A stretch of 64,000 bases of DNA from Flavobacterium sp. CS20 (GCF_018080005.1 NZ_CP073015.1:2880501-2944500); one strand, 5' to 3'; shown: positions 1 to 10,904, counted from the first letter of the stretch. The notes: a model not told the origin generated them from the sequence alone. Program-made: numbers and translations.

Positions 1-185
1 ACTATGGTTTTTACGAAAATGACATCAATCGGTTTAGTGAAAATTTATACAGCATTGGTATAGGTTTTGGCGTAGAAACCCGAGCAGGTGTTTTAAGGCT
101 AATCTTTGCCAACGGCGGGTCTGACACGCAAAACCTAGAATTTAAAAACACCCAAATTCACCTTAAATTTTTGACTATTTTTTAA
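1..185 (+). CDS. C-terminal end of an outer-membrane beta-barrel protein (BamA/TamA-like), partial
   Basis: The window opens inside a gene; the frame beginning at base 3 runs about 60 codons to a TAA at 183-185. The visible end contains GIGFGVETRAGVLRL and finishes ...LKFLTIF. An ETRAG(V/I)L stretch followed by a final amphipathic strand ending in an aromatic residue is typical of Bacteroidota surface-antigen (D15/BamA/TamA) barrels, where the last strand carries the signal for barrel insertion. The family call rests on these 60 residues only; another large outer-membrane barrel is possible. Confidence 0.55.
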   Translation, partial: YGFYENDINRFSENLYSIGIGFGVETRAGVLRLIFANGGSDTQNLEFKNTQIHLKFLTIF

Positions 186-246
186 GCTCGAGATGTCTTT
201 AAGGTTAATTTTTAACACTCTTTTTTTAAATTAAAGTAAAAAAAAT

Positions 247-278
247 TTGTTTGATTAACTATTTATTATGATTTTTGG
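247..278 (+). promoter_or_regulatory. Possible promoter of the SusC/SusD locus
   Basis: Two consecutive TTTG tetramers at 247-254 are followed about 20 bases later by an AT-rich block ending TTTTTG. This resembles the Bacteroidota layout (TTTG near -33, TAnnTTTG near -7), but the -7 match is imperfect. It lies 28 bases before the susC start. Weak call. Confidence 0.25.
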
Positions 279-305
279 CGTTGGCTAATTCAAATAAATT
301 AAAAA

Positions 306-3300
306 ATGAGAACAAAGTTTAGAGGAATTCTTACGCTACTTTTAGCGTTTGTTGTGCAACTGACGTTTGCACAAGAAAAAACAATCACCGGGAAGGTGGT
401 TGATGGAGATGGTTTGCCTATTCCCGGGGTAAACGTAATCATCAAAAACACTTCATCGGGAACACAGACAGACTTTGATGGAAAATACAGCATTAGTCTT
501 GCATCCAATCAAATTCTGCAATTTTCTTACGTGGGCTTTAAAACTCAAGAAATCAGGGTCGGCACAAAAACTACGATTGATGTAACTATGAAACAAGATT
601 TAGAAAAACTTGATGAGGTAGTTGTAACCTCATATCAAGGGATTTTAAAAGAATCTGAGGTGGTATCAGCATCATCTAATGTTAAATCCGAATCAATTGA
701 GCAAGTTCCAATTGCATCTATTGATCAAATTTTACAAGGGAATGTTGCTGGGGCTAATATACGTGTGGCTTCTGGTCAACCTGGACAGTCTGCTACTGTA
801 ATTATACGTGGTCGTACATCATTAAACGGTGACACAGAACCACTTTACATAATTGATGGGATGCCAGTAAACCAGGATAACTTTAGAAACATCAACTCAA
901 ATGATATAGAGTCGATGCGTGTTCTTAAAGATGTCATTGCTACAGCCATTTATGGTAACAGGGGAGCAAACTGGTGTGATTTTGATTACAACTAAGAGAG
1001 CCAAGAAAAATGAAAATCTTAAAGTACAATATAGAGGTTTATATGGTGTTTCAAATTTGCCAGAGGCAAATTTTAACGTCATGAACACGTCCCAATTGCT
1101 TAATTACCAGCGTGATGTTCTACCTGGAGATCAATTTGGTGATAATTTGACAGAAGCTGAGGTTGTGGCTTTATCTAATTCAGTTAATACTAATTGGGCT
1201 GATATCATTCAGCAAGAAGGAATTACCGAATCTCATCAATTGGTTGTTACCTCAGGTAGTGAAAATCTTTCTGCATATACTTCACTTCAATATTTTGAAC
1301 AAGAAGGAACTACCTTAGGGTCAAAGATTCAAAGATTTTCAGTTCGTAATAACCTTAATGGTAGTTTTGAAAAATTTAATTATTCTTCAAATATAAGTGT
1401 ATCTTATTCAAAAAATAATTTTGTTGTAGATGCAGTCAGAGGAAACAATACAGGTGGTCAGTTAGATAATCCCTTTATTGTACCTTTTTTAGCTCTACCA
1501 TATTTGAATCCATATAATCCAGATGGGTCATTAAATACATTTGGGACTGTTCAGTCTGGTGCATTTAATCCTGATGGTAGTATTAATGTTTCTGGAGCAA
1601 ATGGTTTTATGAATACACCATTTATTGCTTTAAATACAGCAAGAGAAAATACTGACCAAGAAAATGAGTTTAGAATTGTTGGTAGTGTAAGAGGTGACTA
1701 TAACATCATAAAAAATATAACTATAGGTGCTACTGCTGGTGTGGATTATATTCATAGTCAGGATTTATTTTTAGAAACTCCTTTTAGTATCAGAGGTTTG
1801 GCAACAAGAGATTTTTTGGCAAATGAAGACTTTTTTGGAGGGACTCAATTTGAAGCTTCTTATAGAGACTTTTCTTTCAATACAAACTCTTTTGTAAGGT
1901 ATTCTAATAAATTTGGTGAAAAGCACAGTATTACTGCTACAGGTTTCACGGAATATTTTTATAGAAATATCCAAAATTCTGGATTTACCCAAAATGGCTT
2001 AAACCCTAAATTCATTGGCTCTAGTCAAGGATTTACTGATGGGCAAACACTCGTAGATGGTCAGGCTGTTTTTGCTCCAACTACTTTTTCTTCAGAGATT
2101 GAAACTTCATTACTTTCTTATTTTGGAAATTTAATTTATGATTATGACGGGCGTTATGGATTAGATTTAACTTTACGTCGTGATGGAACTTCAAGATTTC
2201 AAAGGTCAAGACGTTGGGGTACATTTTTCTCAGTTGGTGGTCGATGGAATATTAACGAAGAAAGCTTTATGGACGATGTTGATTGGGTTGAAAGTCTGAA
2301 GTTACGTGCTAGTTATGGAGAAACTGGTAACCAAAATGTTGCTGGATTCTATCCAGGTTTTCAAACTATAGCGGGTGGTACTGGTTTTCTAAATCAAAAC
2401 CAATTATCCGTTAATAATTTTGTAGATGAGAATATACAGTGGGAAACAACTAAGCAATTCAATGTCGGTATTGATTTTGGTTTGTGGGACAATAAGTTAA
2501 CTGGAGCTGTAGATGTGTATAGTAAAACCACTGAGGATTTGTTCTTTAATAAAAACATATCATCTGCTGGTACAGGTTTTTCAAGTGTTCAAACCAATGT
2601 TGCAGAAATGGATAATAAAGGTGTAGAACTTCAATTGTCTTACGACATATTAAGAAAAACACCTACAAACCCATGGAAAGTTAATGTGTTTTTTAATGGA
2701 GCTTACAATGAAAATGAAATAGTTGACATTGCTAACAATTCAGGTTTTGTTGATAGTGGAGGTTTCGGTTTAAGACTTCAAGAAGGTAAGAGAGCTTTCA
2801 CTTATTTTTTACAGCGTTGGGCAGGTGTTGACCCTTCAAATGGTCAGCCACTCTACCTTGATGCTGAAGGAAATTTAACTACAACTTTGAATCGTGAAAA
2901 TGAAGGTGTTTATTTAGACAAACAGTTTGATCCAGTATTTACTGGTGGATTTGGTTTAAATGTATCTTGGAAACAATTCACTTTAAGTTCTTTATTCTCT
3001 TATGCGGCTGATACTTACCGTGTAAATGCTTCTTTAGCACTAATTGAAGACTTCGATAGTGCCGCATTTTCAAACTTAAGTACAACGATGTTTGATGTAT
3101 GGCAACAACCTGGTGACGTAGCTTCTATTCCTGCACCAAGCCAAGCAGGAGGTTTAAGAATTACTTCATCTAACCAAACTGACCGTTACCTTGAGGATGC
3201 TTCATTCTTAAGGCTAAGAAATGCTACATTGGCATATAACATAAGTAGTGAGACATTAGACAAAATAGGCTTTTTTAATGCCATAAGGATTTACACACAA

Positions 3301-3423
3301 GGAACTAATTTAATTACTTGGAGTAAATGGCGGGGTTATGACCCTGAAGCTGATGAAGTTGGTGAATTTTTTAGTTTTCCAACACCACGAACAATTTCAT
3401 TTGGTGTAGATTTAACATTCTAA
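306..3423 (+). CDS. SusC/RagA-type TonB-dependent outer-membrane transporter (frame broken by 1-bp insertion)
   Basis: The protein, about 1,038 aa once restored, would be the outer-membrane channel of a nutrient uptake complex, gated by a SusD lipoprotein lid and energised by TonB. Visible in order: a signal peptide ending LTFAQE; a carboxypeptidase-like regulatory domain (TGKVVDGDGLPIPGVNV, residues ~28-100); a TonB-box-like LDEVVVTSYQ; the plug domain with IIRGRTSLNG and PLYIIDGMPV; then a long barrel ending FGVDLTF. The frame breaks inside the highly conserved YGNRGANG(V)ILITTK motif. The codons read GGA GCA AAC, then one extra T at 972, then GGT GTG ATT. Removing that base joins the two frames exactly, so I treat it as one gene. 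The next gene, 15 bases downstream, is its susD partner. The substrate cannot be told from sequence. Confidence 0.9.
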
Positions 3424-3438
3424 AAAAAAATAAAAATT

Positions 3439-4854
3439 ATGAAAAAATATTTAGTCATATTTGTTACAGCTCTTTTGATTTCGAGTTGTGCAGAACAAAT
3501 TAATAGAACACCTGTAGATGCTTTGATAAGTACTACCGCATTTCAAACTGTAGATGATATAGAGGCTGGTGTTGTAGGGGTCTATACAAGTTTAAATTTC
3601 ACAAACCAAGTTAGACATAATGCTATCTTTACTGACAATGTAAAGATAGGAACTGATAATGGAGGTCAAGCTTTATCTTTACTTAACCTTCAATTAGATA
3701 GTCAAACTAATTCATTTGGAATTTGGTCTGCTCAGTATAATACTGCAAATGATGTTAACAGGATTATTGAAGAAGCAGAATTAATTGAAGTAGAAGGTTC
3801 AGAAGAACAAGAACGTTTAGATAATTTATTAGCTCAATGTTACTTAATCAGAGCTTATGCTCACCTTGAAGTTTTACTTTATTATAGTGAAAATATTGAA
3901 GACCCTAGTTCGGCTGGTGTTCCATATCAATCAGAAGTTAGTGTAGATGCAGAACCTGCTAGATTAACAACAAAGTAAACTGCTCAACTCATTATAGATG
4001 ATATTACTACAGCGGAAAATTTATTTTCCTCAGGCTTTAATGATGTTTTTAGAGTAAATCCAGATTATGCTAGCTTCTTAAGAGCTAGATTAGCATTATA
4101 TACAGGAGATTTTCCTACTGTAATAACAGCTACTAACAGCTTAATAGCAGAATATCCTTTGGCAAATCAAGCTCAATATCAAGCCATGTTTAATGGTGAC
4201 ACAGATCAAACTGAAGTCATTTATAGTTATGATAATGTTGCTGGGGCAAACCTCGAAAATATGGCGGGTCAGTTCATTTTCACTGGTACAGGTGGAAACT
4301 TCATTGATATGTCGTTTGAACTTTTTAACTTGTTGGAACAAGAATCTCTTAATAATAATGATGTTCGTTTTGATGTCAATGTTAATCTTAATGGTAATAT
4401 AGCAGGTGGTGAATTGGGAATCAATAAATATCCTCCTGGTTCTGGTTTATATGTTAATGATTATAAAGTCGCACGTATTTCAGAAGTTTACTTAATGAGG
4501 GCAGAGGCGTTTGCAAGACAGTCTCAGTTTCAAGAAGTCGCTGATGCTGTTCAAGCTGTAAGAAATGTGAGAAGGGATACATCAGATGGTGCAAATGCTT
4601 ATACTAGTTTACAGGAAGCAATTGCTGATATTAAGTTTGAAAGGCGTCTTGAATTATGCTTTGAAGGTCACAGATACATTGATATTAAAAGATATAGAAA
4701 CATATTAAACGAAGGTCTTGAGCGTAATCCAGAAGACTGTGAGGGTAGTATTCCATGTAACATTAATGTAAGCGACCAAAGATGGGTTTTCCCAATTCCA
4801 TTAGAAGAACTTAATGGAAACACTAATATGGTTCAAAACGCACAATGGCAATAA
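3439..4854 (+). CDS. SusD/RagB-type nutrient-binding lipoprotein (interrupted by an in-frame TAA)
   Basis: This is the surface lipoprotein that captures substrate and closes the SusC channel. The start ATG is followed by a lipoprotein signal (LLISSCAEQ, cysteine ~17) and the N-terminal SusD helices (QYNTANDVNRIIEEAE; AQCYLIRAYAHLEVL, the TPR-like core). The C-terminal RagB/SusD domain is clear: RISEVYLMRAEAFAR, then ERRLELCFEGHRYIDIKRY and the end NTNMVQNAQWQ. A TAA at 3976-3978 interrupts the frame where SusD proteins usually carry a charged residue before the next helix (GAA to TAA fits). The frame is otherwise open throughout, giving 471 aa, normal for the family. It directly follows susC, as expected. 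Confidence 0.9.
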
Positions 4855-4870
4855 TCAAAAAAACATAATT

Positions 4871-5734
4871 ATGAAAAAAATATTTGCAATATTAAGTTTA
4901 ATTCTGGTTTTGTCATCATGTGATGATACAGAACCAGCAAGATTTGGAGGAGAACAAACATTAGTTTACTTTCCTCAATCAACAGCTAATTTAGATGTTG
5001 TTATAGATGATGTTGGTGAACTACAACTTCAAATCAACACAACAACACTTTCAGATTCTGATAGAACCGTTACAATAGAAATTGTTAATGAAGATTTAGA
5101 TGGAGATGGAAATCCTGAAACCACTGTTGACCCAGAAAACTTTGATTTACCTTCAAATACAGCTACAATACCAGCGGGAGAATTTTTTGGATTTATCACA
5201 ATAAAAGGTATAGATAATTCTGTAGAAACTACACCTGAACTATTAGTTTTAAGAATCACTGATGCTCAAGGTGCTATAATTAATGATGCACCTGTTGAGG
5301 TAAGAGTTAGGCAAATCTGTCCTATACCAGAAGGTTCTTTTACTGGTCCTTATTTATTAGAGCAGACTACACCAATACATCCTGCTAATGGTGTCCCATC
5401 ATTTGAAACACAAGTTGTTGATGTATTTCAAAATGGAGGTTCAACAGAACGTGCATTTACTGCTGTTTGGCTGGAAGGTGCTGGAATAGGACAACCACCA
5501 TCTACAATTCCTTTTGATTTATCTTGTAATAACATTTTAGTTACAAGTGATAGTATTGGGACGGGGCTAACTTGTGGTGATGGTCCAATAACACTAGGTT
5601 CTGCATCTCAAACAGGTAATTATGACCCTACTGATGATTCGTCTTTCACTTTAATCATATCTGAATATATTTTAGATGGCGGTTGTGGTGTTGCTCCACC
5701 ATTAGTAACTGAGTTTAATCTTACAAAACAATAA
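4871..5734 (+). CDS. SusD-locus lipoprotein with Calx-beta-like N-terminal region, unknown function
   Basis: The protein has 287 aa. I start it at the ATG at 4871 because it gives a textbook lipoprotein signal (MKKIFAILSLILVLSSCDD). An upstream in-frame ATG would overlap susD and hide that signal. The first half, with TVTIEIVNED, the aspartate/glycine-rich DLDGDGNPETTVDPE and ATIPAGEFFGFITIKG, looks like a Calx-beta/DUF1735-type immunoglobulin-like fold common in SusE-like surface lipoproteins. The second half shows no recognisable enzyme motif. It follows susD by 16 bases, so it is probably co-transcribed and may be an accessory binding lipoprotein. This is inferred from position, not from a known family match. 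Confidence 0.7.
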   Translation: MKKIFAILSLILVLSSCDDTEPARFGGEQTLVYFPQSTANLDVVIDDVGELQLQINTTTLSDSDRTVTIEIVNEDLDGDGNPETTVDPENFDLPSNTATIPAGEFFGFITIKGIDNSVETTPELLVLRITDAQGAIINDAPVEVRVRQICPIPEGSFTGPYLLEQTTPIHPANGVPSFETQVVDVFQNGGSTERAFTAVWLEGAGIGQPPSTIPFDLSCNNILVTSDSIGTGLTCGDGPITLGSASQTGNYDPTDDSSFTLIISEYILDGGCGVAPPLVTEFNLTKQ

Positions 5735-5737
5735 AAA

Positions 5738-6562
5738 ATGAAAAATATAATTAAATTATCAACTTTAATTTTAGTCTTTGTGCTAATGAAAGGTTGTAAT
5801 GCTATTAATGATAAAGCAACTTTAAGCCTAATACAGAATCTGGTTGGGTAGTTTGAAAATGAATCTTTCACTTTAATCATATCTGCTGGATCTGTAGAAA
5901 TACCTATTGAATATAATGTACCAGTAAACCGTCTTGACACATCAATTTCTTATGAAGTTCAAGTTGTTGAAGGAAGTGCACCTAGTGTAGAAACTGGTAC
6001 ATTTACCACAATCGTACCAGCAGATACTAGAGATGCAAGTATAACGTTTGATATTGACCCTAGTATAACATCTAATTATACAGTTCAATTTACGCTTATT
6101 TCAACTAGTAATCCAGATGTTATTGTAGGGTTAGACGGTGATAACCCTATAGTTTTTGCTTTGGAAGTTTGTTATGGAGTTCTTCCTCTTGAGTGGACAG
6201 GCTCATCTTTTATTGATGGTTCTCAAGTTAATACTTTTGATATGACTCTTACACCAACAGGTAATGAAGGTGAATATGAAGTGAGTTCAGCTTGGGGTGC
6301 TAATTTTGTTGCTGAAGCAACTGGAAACCCTGCTTTTGATGGTCAGTTTATTTATGATGGTGTAATGACTCTTAATCCTGACAATACATTATCAATTGTT
6401 GGCAATGGTGATCCCGCAACATTCCCTGGCACTGTACCTGCAGGTGAAGCCACTAATGGTAATCTTTTTGACCCTTGTAACAATCAAATGTTTTATACTT
6501 TAGATCAAGGTGTATTTCAAGGAGACTTTGTTGTTGATGTGGTATTATCTCCTGCACCTTAA
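5738..6562 (+). CDS. Second SusD-locus lipoprotein, unknown function (frame disturbed near 5820-5851)
   Basis: It starts 3 bases after the preceding gene. A lipoprotein-like signal (LVFVLMKGCNA) precedes a Calx-beta-like stretch (ESFTLIISAGSVEIPIEYNVP... DTRDASITFDIDPS), then a domain beginning VCYGVLPLEWTGSSF. In the frame used before and after, a TAG occurs at 5849-5851. The alternative frame between about 5824 and 5850 reads KPNTESGWVV and joins well to FENESF. The most economical reading is therefore two compensating indels: one T missing in the run at 5820-5823, and an indel at 5851. Restored length is about 275 aa. It shares a 22-bp exact repeat with its upstream neighbour. Function unknown; its place in the SusC/SusD operon suggests surface ligand binding. 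Confidence 0.65.
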
Positions 6563-6594
6563 CATAAATTTTTAGTAATATTTAATAAAAAAAT

Positions 6595-6617
6595 CCCGCC
6601 ACATGGCGGGTTTTTTT
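6595..6617 (+). terminator. Rho-independent terminator of the SusC/SusD operon
   Basis: The stem CCCGCC-ACAT-GGCGGG (6595-6610) is followed by seven T (6611-6617). An A-tract precedes the stem, so it could also work in reverse. It lies 32 bases after the last lipoprotein gene and just before rlmB, so it separates the two transcription units. Confidence 0.9.
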
Positions 6618-6628
6618 ATATTTACATT

Positions 6629-7348
6629 ATGCAAGAACAACACACCATTTTCGGAATCCACCCAATTTTAGAAGCTTTAAAAAGCAATAAACCTATAGAC
6701 AAAATTCAAATTTTGAAAGGTTCTGAAAACACGCAAGAACTTTTAAACCTCGCTAATCAACTTCATATTAAAGTGAGTTTTGTGCCTCACCAGAAATTTA
6801 GAAAATACCAATCTAAAAACCACCAAGGCGTTGTGGCTTTTATAGCTCCAATCGATTTTGTTGACTTTGAATCTACTGTAGAACATGCCTTAATGAAAAA
6901 TTCTGATGCTATATTTCTATTACTTGATGGTGTTACGGATGTAAGAAATTTTGGAAGTATCCTAAGAACAGCTGAGTCTTCTGGAGTTAGTGCTGTTATT
7001 GTGCCTCAACAAGGTACAGCTAGAATTAACGAAGATATGGTAAAAACCTCTGCAGGAGCTATTTTTAATATCCCAATTTGCAAAGTTAATCATTTAAAAG
7101 ATGCTATATATTTTCTTCAAGCACACGAGGTTAAGCTTATTGGAGCAAGTGAAAAATCAAATCAATCTTTGTTTGATGCTAATATCATAAAGCCAGTTGC
7201 TTTGGTTATGGGTAGCGAAGGTTTTGGAATACACCATAGCATTATAAAAATGCTTGATCATACTTATTATATTCCAATGAAAGGAAAAACACAATCGCTT
7301 AATGTTGCCGTGGTCGCTGGTTTATTCCTTTATGAACTTGTTAGATAA
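6629..7348 (+). CDS. rlmB: 23S rRNA (guanosine-2'-O-)-methyltransferase RlmB (TrmH family)
   Basis: The gene encodes a 239-aa SPOUT methyltransferase that transfers a methyl group from SAM to a guanosine ribose in 23S rRNA (G2251 in E. coli numbering). The N-terminal substrate-binding domain (GIHPILEALKSNKPIDKI) is followed by the SpoU core. The three motifs are present: motif 1 DGVTDVRNFGSILRTAE with the catalytic Asn/Arg, motif 2 ALVMGSEGFGI, and motif 3 IPMKGKTQSLNVAVVAGL. Length is normal. It stands alone, just behind a terminator and convergent with ftsZ. TrmH relatives with other rRNA or tRNA targets cannot be fully excluded, but the N-terminal domain favours RlmB. Confidence 0.88.
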   Translation: MQEQHTIFGIHPILEALKSNKPIDKIQILKGSENTQELLNLANQLHIKVSFVPHQKFRKYQSKNHQGVVAFIAPIDFVDFESTVEHALMKNSDAIFLLLDGVTDVRNFGSILRTAESSGVSAVIVPQQGTARINEDMVKTSAGAIFNIPICKVNHLKDAIYFLQAHEVKLIGASEKSNQSLFDANIIKPVALVMGSEGFGIHHSIIKMLDHTYYIPMKGKTQSLNVAVVAGLFLYELVR

Positions 7349-7420
7349 TATTTAGCTATCCCATATCGATATTTTAGATGTATTATGACTTGAGTCTTTC
7401 AAATATAATCTGTTTAGGTT

Positions 7421-7628
7421 AACGTGAGTTCGATTTATTGAAAGCTGTAAATCAGATGATTACATATTTTTGCCAGCAAATCTTGTCATTTCGAACGAAG
7501 AATGAGGAGAAATCTCCTCCTACTGAGATGTCTCGTCGCTCATACTTCGCTCAGTCGAAATGACAAATGATTAAATTTCTGTATTTTATATGAATATATT
7601 TTATTGGAATTTATATCGAACTTACGTT
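7421..7628 (+). mobile_element. MITE-like element, copy 1 (208 bp)
   Basis: Left end AACGTGAGTTCGAT and right end ATCGAACTTACGTT form 14-bp terminal inverted repeats with one mismatch. The length is 208 bp, the same as the other two copies (23459-23666, 57194-57401). No coding capacity. The middle can fold: CATTTCGAACGAAG pairs loosely with CTTCGCTCAGTCGAAATG. Flanking 5-mers (AGGTT and AATCT) do not match, unlike copies 2 and 3. The right end overlaps the ftsZ stop codon. The 70 bases between rlmB and this copy hold nothing I recognise. Confidence 0.75.
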
Positions 7629-9547
7629 AATCTACATTATCATGCAAAAACGAATTGTTTCGTCTCAGCGTTATTTCATCATCGTCGTTATGTAATGTTG
7701 TGCGTGAGAGTTTATTTTGATTGTCTTTTGGGTCATCAAGCTCTACGCCAGCACGTTTGTATGCGGGCTGTTTTTCAATTTCATCAATGTTTTGATTTTG
7801 ACTAAATCTATAGTTAAATTGTTTCATTTTTGCTCGCCGTTCTCTTGCACGGGCTTTTAACTCTGTGATAGATGCATTCAAAGGATCAATATCCTTAGGT
7901 GCTTCATCATCGATAGGTTTTTCTTGAGGTTGAGTTTTAGTTTCAAATTTGAGATTTTCATCATCTTCTTCATTCACAGAATTTTGTGTTGCATCTTCTG
8001 ATTCAGAGTCTTCTAATTGATAGGTTTTTACCTTTTCGGTTGATTCAGGTTTGATTTCTTCGGGCTCATTCACTTCAATCGACCTGATGTCTTTATCTAA
8101 ATCAAAAACAACTTTTTGATCTTGAGTTTCTTTTTGAGATTGATACTTATGAGATGAATTTTGTTTTTCATAAGAATTTTGTGATTCTTGATGAAATAAG
8201 TCAAAACTCAAATGTTGATTTTCACTGTCTTCACTTTTGTTATCTTCATTTTCAGTTTTATCTGTAATTTCAAAATCTTCAATCTCTAAAAATTCAGCTT
8301 CAACTTCAATATTCTCAATCTTTTCAGTGGTTTCTATTATAGGATTGCTCTCTGCTTTTTGAGTTTGATTTTTATCTTGATCATCTTCAACATCTTCAAG
8401 TCGATGAACAATTTTGGTTTGTTTTTCATGCTTATCATCTTCTAAGCCCAAAGGTTTGTTTTGAAAATCATCATTTTTTTCAGTTAAGTCAATTTCAGCT
8501 TTTTGTTCGTCCTCAAGTGTGTGAATTATTTTTTTGGTCTCAGTGTTTGTAATATCATCTTGTTGTTCAGAATTAAACCCCGTGGCAATTACTGTAACTG
8601 AAATAGCATCATCTAAGTCTTCGTCTTCGCCGACACCCATAATGATGTTGGCAGAGTTGCCCGCTTCATTTTGGATATGATCATTGATTTCACCAATCTC
8701 ATCAATTGTGATTTCGTCTTTACCAGATACGATGAGCAACAACACATTTTGAGCACCTGTGATTTTGTTGTCGTTGAGTAAAGGTGAATCTAAGGCTTTT
8801 TCTATAGCCAATCTCGAGCGATTGGTTCCAGAAGCACTTGCAGATCCCATTATGGCAGTGCCACTATTGCTTAAAACCGTTTTAGCATCTCTAAGGTCAA
8901 TATTTTGTGTATAGTGATGCGTAATAACTTCAGCTATACCACGAGAAGCGGTAGCTAAAACTTCATCGGCTTTTGAAAACCCAGCTTTAAAACCGAGGTT
9001 GCCGTAAACTTCTCTGAGTTTATTATTGTTGATGACGATAAGAGAATCTACATTGTCTCTTAATTTTTCTACACCAATTTGGGCTTGTTCGTTTCGGGTT
9101 TTGCCTTCAAATTGAAATGGAATGGTAACAATACCGACGGTAAGAATTTCCATTTCTCTGGCTTGTTTGGCAATCACTGGTGCAAAGACCAGTGCCTGTT
9201 CCGCCACCCATACCAGCAGTGATGAAAACCATTTTTGTGTTTTTACTCAATAAATCTTTGATGTCTTCAAAGCTTTCAACAGCAGCTTGTTCACCAATTT
9301 CTGGGTTGGCACCAGCGCCAAGTCCTTCTGTAAGGTTAACACCGAGTTGAATTTTGGTTGGAATGGGTGAATTTTCTAAAGCTTGTGCATCGGTATTGCA
9401 AATGACAAAGTCAACTCCGTTGATACCTTGTTTAAACATATGGTTAATGGCGTTTGAGCCACCACCGCCAACACCAATTACTTTGATGACATTAGATTGA
9501 TTTTTGGGTAAATCAAAAGAAATGTTGCCTAATTCTTCTGTGCTCAT
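7627..9547 (-). CDS. ftsZ: Cell division GTPase FtsZ (frame broken by a 1-bp insertion)
   Basis: FtsZ is a tubulin-like GTPase that polymerises into the division ring. The N-terminal part has [11 protein letters not shown] and, at residues ~114-120, the tubulin signature GGGTGTG. Just after that signature the frame shifts: one surplus base at 9183-9188 turns the invariant G-(A/x)[10 protein letters not shown] into a dead end, and the second frame continues with APVIAKQ. The rest includes NLRDAKT-like [10 protein letters not shown] and a GTPase core to about residue 320. A very long charged linker follows (~250 aa rich in E, D, Q, K), then the C-terminal peptide [12 protein letters not shown]. 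Total ~639 aa, long but usual for flavobacteria. It is the last gene of the dcw cluster, 19 bases after ftsA. Confidence 0.95.
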
Positions 9548-9566
9548 AATATTGTATTTTATGCGT

Positions 9567-10904
9567 TTATTCTGCGTTATCTAAAAAATCTTTAAGTTTA
9601 TCTACAAACTTTTCCATAAACGATTTTCTCGGTTTATGGATGGTTTCTTTTTGTTGTTCTGTGTTTTCTTCTGTTTGTTCGTCTTTGCTCTGAGGTTCAG
9701 TGTTCTCTTGAGTTTCTTCAGATTTATCTTTTTCGATTTGCTCTTGTTTGTTTAAGCTATTCATCACTAATCCAACAGCAGTAGCGTAAATTGGACTTGC
9801 GGTTTCTTTATTTGTATCGCCAGCGAGATGCTCATTGGGGTAACCGACTCTTGTGTCCATACCTGTGATGTATTCAACAAGTTGTTTAAGATGTTTGAGT
9901 TGTGCACCGCCACCAGTGATAACAATACCAGCAATGAGTTTTTTGCGTTTTTCTTCGTGACCGTAATTTTTGATTTCTAAGAAAACTTGCTCAATAATTT
10001 CAACCGCTCGATAATGAATGATTTTAGCGAGATTTTTAAGCGAAATTTCTTTGGGTTCACGACCGCGTAAACCAGGAATAGAAACAATTTCGTTTTCTTT
10101 ATTTTCGCCAGGCCAAGCAGAGCCAAATTTGATTTTAAGCAATTCGGCTTGTTTTTCTATAATAGAACAGCCATCTTTAATATCTTCAGTAATGATATTT
10201 CCACCAAATGGAATTACTGCTGTATGACGAATAATACCATCTTTAAAAATAGCTAAATCCGTGGTGCCACCACCAATATCAATAAGTGCTACACCAGCTT
10301 CTTTTTCTTCTTGACTCAATACGGCGTTGGCAGAAGCAAGCGGTTCTAAAGTCACGCCACTAAGCTCAAAACCAGCACTTTTGATGCATCGACCAACATT
10401 TCTAATAGATGAAATTTGACCGACAACCACGTGAAAATTAGCTTCTAACCGACCGCCATACATACCGATAGGTTCTTTGATTTCGGCTTGACCGTCAACT
10501 TTGTATTCTTGTGGTAAGACGTGAATAATTTCTTCACCAGGAAGCATCACAAGTTTATGTACTTGATCACAAAGTGCATTGATGTCGTCTTCGCTGATGA
10601 CTTCGTCTGCATTTTTTCTGGTAATATAATCGCTGTGTTGTAGGCTTCTGATGTGTTGTCCTGCAATGCCAACGGTGACCGCAGAAACATTTTTTCCTGA
10701 ACTTTCTTCAGCTTCTTTAACAGCCAGTTGGATGGACTGAATAGTCTGCGTAATGTTATTGACCACACCACGATGAACACCTAAACTTTTGGTTTTACCC
10801 AAGCCTAATATCTCTAACTTTCCAAACTCATTTTTGCGACCAATCATAGCTACAATCTTGGTTGTGCCAATATCAAGTCCTACTGCTATATGTTCGTTTT
10901 CCAT
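9567..10904 (-). CDS. ftsA: Cell division protein FtsA
   Basis: The product is a 445-aa actin-like ATPase that tethers FtsZ filaments to the membrane and recruits later division proteins. The nucleotide-binding signatures are visible: phosphate 1 [15 protein letters not shown] at residues ~8-22, and phosphate 2 [15 protein letters not shown] at ~205-219. Late in the protein there is [11 protein letters not shown] (adenosine motif). A charged E/Q/K-rich stretch (~385-425) leads to a basic amphipathic end, [17 protein letters not shown], that fits a membrane-targeting helix. It lies between ftsQ (3-base gap) and ftsZ (19-base gap) and is surely co-transcribed with them. Confidence 0.95.
   Translation of the reverse strand: MENEHIAVGLDIGTTKIVAMIGRKNEFGKLEILGLGKTKSLGVHRGVVNNITQTIQSIQLAVKEAEESSGKNVSAVTVGIAGQHIRSLQHSDYITRKNADEVISEDDINALCDQVHKLVMLPGEEIIHVLPQEYKVDGQAEIKEPIGMYGGRLEANFHVVVGQISSIRNVGRCIKSAGFELSGVTLEPLASANAVLSQEEKEAGVALIDIGGGTTDLAIFKDGIIRHTAVIPFGGNIITEDIKDGCSIIEKQAELLKIKFGSAWPGENKENEIVSIPGLRGREPKEISLKNLAKIIHYRAVEIIEQVFLEIKNYGHEEKRKKLIAGIVITGGGAQLKHLKQLVEYITGMDTRVGYPNEHLAGDTNKETASPIYATAVGLVMNSLNKQEQIEKDKSEETQENTEPQSKDEQTEENTEQQKETIHKPRKSFMEKFVDKLKDFLDNAE

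Noticed and set aside
7590..7805. Plus-strand open frame over the 3' end of ftsZ
   Set aside because: It lies antisense to the FtsZ coding sequence and partly in MITE copy 1, with no protein-like composition.
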